Source of the DNA: Noviherbaspirillum sp.
GTDB lineage: Bacteria; Pseudomonadota; Gammaproteobacteria; Burkholderiales; Burkholderiaceae
NCBI GenBank assembly: GCA_028292785.1
Contig: JAQGLQ010000094.1
Location: 1-9,026 of the forward strand
Direction of reading: 5' to 3'
DNA length: 9,026 bases
The position numbers and the translations under genes are program-made. Numbering within the stretch: the first letter of the stretch is position 1; every line of letters starts with the position of its first letter. The notes beneath the pieces are model-generated. The model was not told the DNA's origin. It saw only the letters and a list, made by a program, of their open reading frames with translations, and did no database searches. Below are positions 1 through 6,313 of the stretch, piece by piece.

Positions 1-934
1 GCTTATGGTAGTACACAAGCTCCTTGCGTATGACGTCGGTGAAATGCTCCGGCGTCGAGCCCACGCCTTCCACACCGAGCGTGTGCAGGCGATGCTGCAC
101 GTCGGGGGATTTCAGCGCCTTGCCCACTTCCGCATTGTTCCTGTCGATGATGGGGCGCGGCGTGCCCACCGGCGCGAAGACGCCGAGGGTGATGCTGACG
201 TCGAATCCGGGAACGCCCGATTCGGCGATGGTCGGCACGTCCGGCGTGAGCGAGCTGCGCTGCCCGGTCGCGATCGCGAGGATCTTCAGCTTGCCGGCCT
301 TGGCATGCGCGGACGCGACGTTGTGTCCGGTGAAGGCGACGCCGACATCGCCGGCCAGCAGCGCGGGGACGGTCTGGGATGCGCCCTTGTACGGAATGTG
401 CATCATTTCGACGCCGCCGAGTGTCTTGAACATTTCCATCGACAGGTGGTGGGCGGTGCCGTTGCCGGACGAGCCGTAGGGCATGCCCGGATTCTGCCTG
501 GCGTGCGCCAGCAGTTCCTTGATGCTCGATACCTTGAGGTCGGCGTTAGCCACCATGTAGATCGGCGAGGTGGCCGCGAGAGAGATCGGCGCCAGCACTT
601 TCAGCGGTTCGAAATTCGCCTTCTTGTTCAGGTTGGGCGTGATCGAATAGACCGATGAATCGGCGATCAGCAGGGTGTATCCATCCGCCGGCGAACCGGA
701 CACGATGTTGGCCGCGATGAGTCCGCCGCCGCCCGGCCGGTTGTCGACCACGACCTGCTGCCCGAGGCTTTCGGCAATTTTCTGGCCGAGCGAACGGGCC
801 AGCACATCGGGGGAACCGCCGGGCGGATACGGCACCACGAACCGGATTGGCTTGCTCGGGAACGTCTGCGCGTGCGACAGCTGCAAGCCAAGCAGCGCGA
901 ACGCGCCGATGGCGGTAAGAACCAGTCTCCTCAT
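1..934 (-). CDS. Bug/TctC-family tripartite tricarboxylate receptor (receptor A), C-terminus cut by window edge
   Basis: Reading the minus strand from the ATG at 934-932 gives 311 uninterrupted residues to the window edge, with no stop. Family members are usually about 320-325 residues, so only some 10-15 C-terminal residues are missing. The N-terminus MRRLVLTAIGAFALLGLQLS is a Sec signal peptide with likely cleavage after HA (residue 22), so the product is periplasmic. Bug hallmarks follow: VVPYPPGGSPD (33-43), DNRPGGGG (64-71), PADGYTLL (82-89), YGSSGNGTAHHLSMEMF (153-169), HIPYKG (179-184), LLAGDV (192-197) and DVPT.AESG (232-240). Known Bug proteins bind carboxylates or small amides for TctAB permeases, but none is present here, so the ligand is unknown. 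An AAGGGAT about 7 nt upstream is a plausible ribosome site. The gene is divergent from the 1490-7306 operon and closely resembles receptor B in it. Confidence 0.93.
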   Translation of the reverse strand, partial: MRRLVLTAIGAFALLGLQLSHAQTFPSKPIRFVVPYPPGGSPDVLARSLGQKIAESLGQQVVVDNRPGGGGLIAANIVSGSPADGYTLLIADSSVYSITPNLNKKANFEPLKVLAPISLAATSPIYMVANADLKVSSIKELLAHARQNPGMPYGSSGNGTAHHLSMEMFKTLGGVEMMHIPYKGASQTVPALLAGDVGVAFTGHNVASAHAKAGKLKILAIATGQRSSLTPDVPTIAESGVPGFDVSITLGVFAPVGTPRPIIDRNNAEVGKALKSPDVQHRLHTLGVEGVGSTPEHFTDVIRKELVYYHK

Positions 935-961
935 TTCGATCCCTTTTGATGGATGCGGCCG

Positions 962-1007
962 CCTGGCGTTGCCGGACTGCCTTGGGTTATTTTTTTAAGA
1001 CGCCAGG
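962..1007. repeat. 8-bp inverted repeat in the receptor A leader
   Basis: CCTGGCGT at 962-969 is matched by its exact complement ACGCCAGG at 1000-1007, with a 30-bp spacer that includes a run of seven T (A on the minus strand). It lies 28-73 bp upstream of the receptor A start codon. It could form a long-loop stem in the 5' leader of that mRNA or be a spaced operator. An 8-bp match over this distance may also be chance. Confidence 0.3.
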
Positions 1008-1237
1008 TTCTTGAATGACCTGTGAGCGCACGACGAATCAAGAGATTAACGACGTATTTATCATCTGTCCAATTAATAAACCGTATGCTGCTAATGCATC
1101 GCTTTCATGACATTCCATCGATTCTTTCCTGCGGGCCTTACGGTATCGAGTCTTGCAAGACAGCGAAGTCCGTGCGTGGTGCGCGGCGATTTCCAGTCGT
1201 CCCCCATCGCGTGCAAACCCCCGCCGACATGCTTGCT

Positions 1238-1269
1238 ATTGATTAACAATCGACATTGACCAACATTGA
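1238..1269. promoter_or_regulatory. ATTG/CAAT motif cluster overlapping the -35 box, candidate operator
   Basis: The segment carries ATTG at 1238-1241, CAAT at 1247-1250, ATTG at 1255-1258 and ATTG at 1265-1268. The last two lie in the identical heptamers ACATTGA (1253-1259 and 1263-1269), whose starts are exactly 10 bp apart, one helical turn. The first pair forms the dyad ATTG-N5-CAAT. The cluster runs through the -35 hexamer of the predicted operon promoter, where a bound regulator could activate or block transcription. No regulator gene is in the window, so the binding protein is unknown. Confidence 0.4.
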
Positions 1270-1284
1270 ATGCATGAATATAGT
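1256..1284 (+). promoter_or_regulatory. Sigma70-like promoter for the MFS-decarboxylase operon
   Basis: TTGACC at 1256-1261 (5 of 6 to the -35 consensus) is followed after exactly 17 bp by TATAGT at 1279-1284 (5 of 6 to the -10 consensus). Transcription would begin near 1291, giving a leader of about 200 nt before the MFS start codon. It sits in the AT-rich part of the divergent region and points towards the operon. This is the best-formed promoter I can find in the window. It is inferred from sequence only. Confidence 0.6.
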
Positions 1285-1457
1285 ACTTTTACCGGATCTT
1301 GCGAAAGAGACATCCAGGCGGGTTTGCGGACTGAATTGCTCCGTCAATCGAACTTAAAGGCTGAATAGTGACGACATGCGAACAGAATGACATCCTTACC
1401 CGCACCGGGCCCGGCGCAGCGATACATGAAAGGCTGGGGCCGATCCAGCCCTCCCAA

Positions 1458-1480
1458 CCTTCCTCCTGCCAGGGGGAAGG
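1458..1480 (+). promoter_or_regulatory. Hairpin covering the MFS ribosome binding site
   Basis: CCTTCCTCCT (1458-1467) can pair with AGGGGGAAGG (1471-1480) through a GCC loop, giving ten pairs including one G-U. The right arm is the purine-rich stretch that must act as Shine-Dalgarno for the start at 1490 (or 1484). In mRNA the stem would therefore hide the ribosome site of the first operon gene. It may be translational control, or just a copy of an intergenic stem-loop repeat that landed there. Its style resembles the hairpin at 7315-7340. Confidence 0.5.
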
Positions 1481-1489
1481 GGCTTGATA

Positions 1490-2698
1490 GTGAACGACCA
1501 AACCTCCGCCCCACCGAAAAAGTCGGCGAGCCTGTTCTCGCTCTACATCCCCGCGTTCATCCTCGCTTTCGGCACCGGCCTCGTGGTCCCCGCCCTGCCC
1601 ATCCTCGCGAAATCGTTCGCCGTGAGCTTCGCCGTCGCCTCCTTCGCCATGGCGGTGTCCCTGCTCGGCTCGGCGGCGGCAACGCTGCCGACCGGCTTCA
1701 TGCTCGACAACTACAGCCGTCGCTGGGTCACCGCCGCGGGTCCGCTGCTGACGGCGCTGAGCTGTCTGCTGGTGACGACGGCCAACACCTTCACCGAACT
1801 GATCATGTTCCAGTTCCTCGCCGGCTGGGGTTATCAGATGTGGATGCTCGGGCGCCTGACGATGCTCGGCGATCTCGCTTCGGATGGACAGCTCGGCAGG
1901 CAGATTACCGCGATGATCGGGATGGAAAGCGCGGGCCGGCTGCTCGGGCCGGCGATCGGCGGTTTCATCGTCGCCTCGTGGGGCCCGAAAGCGCCGTTCG
2001 CGCTGCAGGGAAGCTTCTGCATCCTGGTGGCGCTGATCGTGCTGCGCGCCACCCGCGGCGTGAGGATGCGCAGGAAGAGCGCCGGAAGCAGCGAGCCGGT
2101 GCCGGGCTACCTCAAGATGGTGCTGACCCCGCCGCTGTCGAAGCTGGCGCTGGTGCAGGTCCTGATGGCGCTGACGCGCGGTTCGCTGTTCAGCGGCGTC
2201 ATCGATCTGTACATGGTGTATTTCTACGGCATGGGTCCGAAAGCGCTCGGACTGCTGCGCACCTTCACCGGCATGCTCAGCCTGCCGTTTGCCTTCGCGG
2301 CGGGACACATCATGGACCGCTTCGGGCGCAAGGCGACCCTGGTGCCGGGCTTCGCGGCGATCTCGGCCAGCTTCCTGCTGATGGCGCTGGTGGCCGCGAC
2401 GAGCTTGCCCCTGCCCTGGTTCGTGGCGACCTTCATCCTGCTCCACATGAGCACCAATCTGACGGCGGGCTCGATGCAGACGCTTGCCATCGATGTGGCG
2501 CCGGTCGCATGGCGCGGGCGTTTTCTCGGCACGCTGCGCTTCGGCTCGGAGTGCGGCAGCTTCGTGAGTTCCTCGGGCTTCGCGCTTGCGGCGACGGCGC
2601 TCGGGTATCCGTGGGCCTTCGTTTTGCTCAGCGTGGTCGGCGCGTCGGTCGCTATCACGGTGGCGAAGACGATCACGGAAACCTTGCGGAAAAACTGA
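1490..2698 (+). CDS. Major facilitator superfamily (MFS) transporter
   Basis: The 402-residue product is very hydrophobic, with alternating membrane helices consistent with the usual 12. Two copies of the MFS loop 2-3/8-9 signature mark the two half-domains: GFMLDNYSRR (about 69-78) and GHIMDRFGRK (about 272-281). GRLLGPAIGG (about 149-158) fits the glycine-rich helix-5 motif. It is probably an inner-membrane secondary transporter, importing or exporting a small solute. As the only permease in the window it is the best candidate to move the operon's substrate, although efflux cannot be excluded. I chose GTG 1490, which has AGGGG 7 nt upstream. TTG 1484 (two residues longer, preceded by AGGGGG at 1471-1476) is nearly as good. 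The gene leads the operon, and the next start is 39 bp past its stop. Confidence 0.9.
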   Translation: MNDQTSAPPKKSASLFSLYIPAFILAFGTGLVVPALPILAKSFAVSFAVASFAMAVSLLGSAAATLPTGFMLDNYSRRWVTAAGPLLTALSCLLVTTANTFTELIMFQFLAGWGYQMWMLGRLTMLGDLASDGQLGRQITAMIGMESAGRLLGPAIGGFIVASWGPKAPFALQGSFCILVALIVLRATRGVRMRRKSAGSSEPVPGYLKMVLTPPLSKLALVQVLMALTRGSLFSGVIDLYMVYFYGMGPKALGLLRTFTGMLSLPFAFAAGHIMDRFGRKATLVPGFAAISASFLLMALVAATSLPLPWFVATFILLHMSTNLTAGSMQTLAIDVAPVAWRGRFLGTLRFGSECGSFVSSSGFALAATALGYPWAFVLLSVVGASVAITVAKTITETLRKN

Positions 2699-2737
2699 GC
2701 GGCAGATTCACATCCATAACGATCACAGGAGACGACC

Positions 2738-3700
2738 ATGCGCAGACTGAAATTCCTACTTGGCATAATGACGGCGCTTTCGCTCTGCGCGGCGGCGCCG
2801 GCACAGGCCCAGTCCTCGGGCAAGACGCTGCGCCTGGTCGTATCGTTTCCGCCGGGCGGATCGCCTGACAGCCTGGCGCGGGTGCTGGCGCAGAAAATGT
2901 CCGAAAATCTCGGCCACGCGGTGGTGGTCGAGAATCGCCCCGGCGCCGGCGGCGCGGTGGCCAACGCCTTCGTGAAGAATTCCGAGCCGGACGGCTATAC
3001 GCTGATCATGATGAGTTCGGCGGCCTATTCCATCGGGCCGAATCTGCAGAAAAGCATGCCGAATCCGATGAAGGACTTCACCCCGGTCGCGCTCGCCGCG
3101 ACCTCGCCGGTCTTCCTCGTCACCAATCCGGCGCAGGCGCAGACATTCAATGAATTCATCGCGCTCGCCAAGGCCAAACCGGGACTGGCTTACGGCTCCT
3201 CCGGCATCGGCACCGGCCATCATCTCGCCATGGAACTGCTGAAGGCCAAGACTGGCGTCGACCTGATGCACGTGCCCTACAAGGGCGTCGCGCAGACCGT
3301 GCCCGCGGTGCTTGCCGGCGACCTCGTGGCCACCTTCGCCGGACTGAACGTGGCGCTTCCCTTCGCCAGGAACGGCAGGATCAAGATCTTGGCGGTGGCG
3401 ACCGGCAAGCGTTCGGCGATGGCGCCCGAGGTGCCTACTCTTGCCGAACTGGGCGTGACGGGCTATGACGTCAGCATCAGCCTGGGCCTGCTGGCGCCGA
3501 TCAAGACGCCGCCGGACATCGTGCAGAAAATGAATGCCGAGATCGTCAAGGCGGCGAATGCGCCCGGCGTGCGCGAAAAGCTGTTCGCCCTTGGCGTGGA
3601 ACCGGCAAGCTCTACCCCTGAGCAGTTCGGCGAACTGATCGCCAGGGAAGTGCAGGATTACGGCAAGCTGATCGCATTGACCGGCACCAAGACGGACTGA
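2738..3700 (+). CDS. Bug/TctC-family tripartite tricarboxylate receptor (receptor B)
   Basis: The protein has 320 residues, a full family length. AGGAGA at 2727-2732 lies 5 nt before the ATG. A signal peptide ends at AQA (residue 24), sending the protein to the periplasm. Family motifs are VVSFPPGGSPD (34-44), ENRPGAGG (65-72), EPDGYTLI (83-90), YGSSGIGTGHHLAMELL (152-168), HVPYKG (178-183), VLAGDL (191-196) and EVPTLAELG (231-239). The family has a two-lobed Venus-flytrap fold and presents small carboxylates to TctA/TctB permeases, which are absent here. The protein shares many distinctive stretches with receptor A (GGSPD, LAATSP, QTVPA, DVSI.LG), more than with receptor C. Its place between the MFS gene and the UbiD decarboxylase suggests it binds the operon's substrate or a related acid (inference). 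Confidence 0.95.
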   Translation: MRRLKFLLGIMTALSLCAAAPAQAQSSGKTLRLVVSFPPGGSPDSLARVLAQKMSENLGHAVVVENRPGAGGAVANAFVKNSEPDGYTLIMMSSAAYSIGPNLQKSMPNPMKDFTPVALAATSPVFLVTNPAQAQTFNEFIALAKAKPGLAYGSSGIGTGHHLAMELLKAKTGVDLMHVPYKGVAQTVPAVLAGDLVATFAGLNVALPFARNGRIKILAVATGKRSAMAPEVPTLAELGVTGYDVSISLGLLAPIKTPPDIVQKMNAEIVKAANAPGVREKLFALGVEPASSTPEQFGELIAREVQDYGKLIALTGTKTD

Positions 3701-3737
3701 TGCGCAGCAACGCATTTGAATACAACCAGGAGACAGC

Positions 3738-5195
3738 ATGGATGCGACAAGCAAGCCCTCGATCAACGAGGCCATGGGCGATCTGCGCCTGTTTATCAAA
3801 GCGGCGGAAGCAGCCGGCGAACTCGAAGTCATCCGCGCGGCGGACGCCAACCTCGAGCTCGGCACGCTGTTCGAACTCAGCTACGAACAGAAGCATCCGC
3901 CGGTGCTCATGTTCGATGACATCAAGGATTTTCCGCCGGGGTTCCGGGTGCTCTGCAATGTGCGCACCGCGCATTTCATTTCCGGCGACCGCGACCTCGA
4001 GGCGCTGAAGGCTTACCGGCGCGGCAGGAAGGAAAAGCGCGAACCCATCGAGCCGCGCGTCGTCGAGTCCGGACCGGTATTCGAGAACGTCTTTCAGGGC
4101 GACACGGTCGACGTGCTGAAATTCCCGGCGCCGAAATGGCACCAGGGCGACGGCGGCAACTACATCGGCACCGAATGCATGGTGATCACGCGCGACCCCG
4201 ATACCGGCTGGGTGAATTTCGGCACCTACCGCGTGATGGTCCAGGACGGCAAGACGCTCAGCGTGTTCATCGAACCCGGCAAGCATGGCGACGTGATCCG
4301 CCGCAAATACTGGGCGCGCGGACAGCCCTGCCCGATGGCGGTCTCGGTCGGACAGGCGCCGATACTCGGCATGACCGCATCGAGCCCGGTGCGTCAGGGC
4401 CTGTCGGAATACGCGGTGGCGGGCGGCGCCATCGGCCGCGCGATCGATGTGGTCACCGCGAAGGAAAGCGGATTGCCGATTCCGGCCGATGCCGAAATCG
4501 TGTTCGACGGCTTCATGCCGATGCCGCAGGACGTATCGCTGCCGGAAGGCCCGTTCGGCGAATGGCCCGGCTACTACGCATCGCATGCGCGTCCCGAGCC
4601 GGTGCTGCAGGTGAAGGCGATCTATCACCGCAATGATCCGATCATCACCGGCTGGCCTCCGACCAAGCCAACCAAGCCCGGCCAGGAAATCTTCCTGTCG
4701 CGCCTCGCCGGGATCTGGGATGCGCTGGAAGCCGCCGGCGTGCAGGAAGTGCGCGGCGTGTGGAATCTCGCCGGCGGCGGCCACCGCTTCACGACAGTGG
4801 TCTCGATTAAGCAGCTCCATGCGGGCCACGCGAAAATGGCCGGCCTGGTCGCCGCCGGCTGCGGCGCCGGCGCCTACATGACGCGCATGGTGATCGTGGT
4901 CGACGAAGACATCGACATCACCAACGCGGCCGAAGTCATGTGGGCGATGTCCAGCCGCTGGGACCCGAAGACCCAGACCGATATCATCGACGGCTGCTGG
5001 ACCGGCCATATCGACCCGCGACTGCCGCCCGAAAAGCGCGAGAGCGGCGACATCTCGATGAGCCGCATCATCATCTACGCGGTGCGGCCGTATCACTGGA
5101 AGGACAAGTACCCGCGCATCAACGAGGTTGGGCGTGACTATGCGGAAGAAGTGCGGGCGAAATGGAAGGGCAAGCTGAAATTCCTGCAGGATTGA
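3738..5195 (+). CDS. UbiD-family prenylated-FMN-dependent decarboxylase
   Basis: The 485-residue length matches the UbiD family. Catalytic and cofactor residues align by motif and spacing with characterised members such as Fdc1. N160 (metal) and R165 lie in NFGTYR. H183, 18 residues after that Arg as in Fdc1, lies in EPGKHG. E224 (metal) lies in GLSEYAVAG. The catalytic glutamates E270 and E275 lie in PEGPFGEWPGYY. These enzymes use prenylated FMN, made by UbiX, for reversible decarboxylation of aromatic or alpha,beta-unsaturated acids in the cytoplasm. There is no signal peptide. AGGAGA at 3728-3733 supports the ATG, 37 bp after receptor B. The setting, beside carboxylate receptors and a second decarboxylase-family gene and away from quinone-synthesis genes, argues for a catabolic role and not ubiquinone synthesis (inference). 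The substrate cannot be read from sequence. No UbiX gene is in view. Confidence 0.95.
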   Translation: MDATSKPSINEAMGDLRLFIKAAEAAGELEVIRAADANLELGTLFELSYEQKHPPVLMFDDIKDFPPGFRVLCNVRTAHFISGDRDLEALKAYRRGRKEKREPIEPRVVESGPVFENVFQGDTVDVLKFPAPKWHQGDGGNYIGTECMVITRDPDTGWVNFGTYRVMVQDGKTLSVFIEPGKHGDVIRRKYWARGQPCPMAVSVGQAPILGMTASSPVRQGLSEYAVAGGAIGRAIDVVTAKESGLPIPADAEIVFDGFMPMPQDVSLPEGPFGEWPGYYASHARPEPVLQVKAIYHRNDPIITGWPPTKPTKPGQEIFLSRLAGIWDALEAAGVQEVRGVWNLAGGGHRFTTVVSIKQLHAGHAKMAGLVAAGCGAGAYMTRMVIVVDEDIDITNAAEVMWAMSSRWDPKTQTDIIDGCWTGHIDPRLPPEKRESGDISMSRIIIYAVRPYHWKDKYPRINEVGRDYAEEVRAKWKGKLKFLQD

Positions 5196-5231
5196 CCCGC
5201 CCCGCCGGGGCCATCGCGATAGGAGAAAATC

Positions 5232-6284
5232 ATGTTCAAACTTCTGGCCAAGACAAACCTGATGCTTGCGCTGCTGCTGAATTTTTCCGCCATGTCCTGC
5301 GCGCAGGTGCCGAACGAGCTGGCAGGATATGAAGGCGCGGACCGCGCCGAGCGCCTGCTTGCGTCGGCGAAAAAGGAAGGCACCCTCACGCTGTATACAT
5401 CGGTCAACCGGCTGCAGCACGACAGTCCCATCATCAAGGCATTCCAGCAAAAATACGGGATCAAGGTGACGGTATGGCGGGCCGGGTCGGAAAAGCTGCT
5501 GCAGCGGGTCACGACCGAAGCGCAGGCGCGCCGCTACGATGTGGATGTGATCACCTTCACCGGCTCGGGGCTGGAATCGCTGCGTCGCGAAAAGCTGTTG
5601 CAGGAAGTCAGGTCGCCGGTCTTCAATGACCTGATTCCGGCGGCGCTGACGCCGCACCGCGAATGGATCGGCACCTATCTGCAGCCTTTCGTGCAGGCCT
5701 ACAACACCAACCTGGTGCAGAAGTCCGACCTGCCCCGCGGCTATCGCGACCTGCTCGACCCGAAGTGGAAGAACCGTCTCGCGATCGAATCGGAGGACTA
5801 TGAATGGTTCTACAGCGTGGTCAAGGATATGGGCGAGGAAAAGGGCCTGCAGTTCTTCCGCGAGCTGGTCGCCAAAAACGGCATGTCGGTGCGCACCGGC
5901 CATTCGCTGCTGACCAATTTGGTCGCCTCCGGCGAGGTGCCGCTCGCACTGACGGTCTATCACTACACGCCGGAGCAGCTCAAGCAGAAGGGCGCGCCGA
6001 TCGACTGGTTCGTGATCGAGCCCGCCATCGTCGGCGTGGTCGGCACCGGCGTCGCCCGCCGCGCACCCCACCCCAACGCCGCCATCCTGTTCTACGATTT
6101 TCTCGTTAGCGAGGAAGCGCAGAAGCTCTGGGTCGAGATGAGTTACACTCCGGTCAACAAAAAGGTGCCGTCGCCGCTCAAGGGTATCGAACTCAAGCTG
6201 ATCGATCCGGTGGTGAGCCTCGACGAATCGGATAAATGGACCAGGCTGTATCAGGAAATCGTGCTGCAAAAACGCGGCAACTGA
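5232..6284 (+). CDS. Periplasmic extracellular solute-binding protein (AfuA/COG1840-like)
   Basis: The product has 350 residues. A hydrophobic N-terminus (residues 3-20) ends in MSCA, so signal peptidase cleavage near residue 24 is likely. Cys23 gives a poor lipobox, so a lipoprotein is possible but less likely. The mature protein has the order of the Fe3+/spermidine-type ABC substrate-binding family: RLLASAKKEGTLTLYTS (41-57), FQQKYGIKVTVWRAGSEKLLQRV (71-93), DVDVI (103-107), a YNTNLV hinge (157-162), the DLLDPKWKNRLAI segment (173-185) and the C-terminal FYDFLVSEEAQKLW (287-300). The adjacent-tyrosine pair of true ferric-binding proteins is not clearly present (only YHY, 243-245), so an organic ligand is as likely as iron. 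No ABC permease or ATPase follows. AGGAGA at 5221-5226 precedes the ATG. The gene lies 36 bp after the UbiD gene, within the operon. Confidence 0.88.
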   Translation: MFKLLAKTNLMLALLLNFSAMSCAQVPNELAGYEGADRAERLLASAKKEGTLTLYTSVNRLQHDSPIIKAFQQKYGIKVTVWRAGSEKLLQRVTTEAQARRYDVDVITFTGSGLESLRREKLLQEVRSPVFNDLIPAALTPHREWIGTYLQPFVQAYNTNLVQKSDLPRGYRDLLDPKWKNRLAIESEDYEWFYSVVKDMGEEKGLQFFRELVAKNGMSVRTGHSLLTNLVASGEVPLALTVYHYTPEQLKQKGAPIDWFVIEPAIVGVVGTGVARRAPHPNAAILFYDFLVSEEAQKLWVEMSYTPVNKKVPSPLKGIELKLIDPVVSLDESDKWTRLYQEIVLQKRGN

Positions 6285-6313
6285 GCAGCCGTCATACACG
6301 AAAATTACCGCAC

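Larger units (their letters stand above)
935..1489. other. Divergent intergenic control region, no gene seen
   Basis: These 555 bp separate receptor A (minus) from the MFS operon (plus). The stretch from about 985 to 1300 is clearly more AT-rich than its surroundings, as expected for a regulatory region. The short open frames across it lack ribosome sites and recognisable protein features. The plus-strand promoter, its overlapping ATTG motifs, a long-loop inverted repeat next to receptor A and a hairpin at the MFS ribosome site are listed separately. A 10-bp perfect palindrome, CCGGGCCCGG, lies at 1405-1414 in the transcribed leader. I found no convincing -35/-10 pair for receptor A on the minus strand and no regulator gene in the gap. 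Confidence 0.7.

Noticed and set aside
1022..1246. A 74-codon plus-strand frame in the divergent intergenic region
   Set aside because: No ribosome site, no recognisable features, and it lies upstream of the predicted promoter in AT-rich regulatory sequence.
1289..2446. A 385-codon minus-strand frame opposite the MFS gene
   Set aside because: Very rich in His, Gln, Glu and Arg, without a domain or ribosome site. It is a shadow of the MFS gene.
1387..2868. A 493-codon plus-strand frame overlapping the MFS gene
   Set aside because: Its translation is Arg/Ala/Gly-rich with no membrane helices or motifs, while the overlapping MFS frame has clear MFS signatures. It is a shadow frame.
2756..3865. 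A 369-codon minus-strand frame opposite receptor B
   Set aside because: Low-complexity Arg/His/Gly composition, antisense to a clear Bug receptor.
5199..5211. GCCCC-GCC-GGGGC mini-hairpin between the UbiD and solute-binding genes
   Set aside because: Only five pairs and no T-run, within a tight operon gap. It is too weak to call a terminator.
3612..6299. An 895-codon open frame on the minus strand across the UbiD and solute-binding genes
   Set aside because: It is antisense to two well-supported genes, rich in His/Arg/Asp with no recognisable domain, and typical of shadow frames in GC-rich coding DNA.
6236..6313. Earlier in-frame ATG for the Pht5-like gene
   Set aside because: It overlaps the upstream gene, has no Shine-Dalgarno, and adds 26 residues before the conserved family N-terminus.
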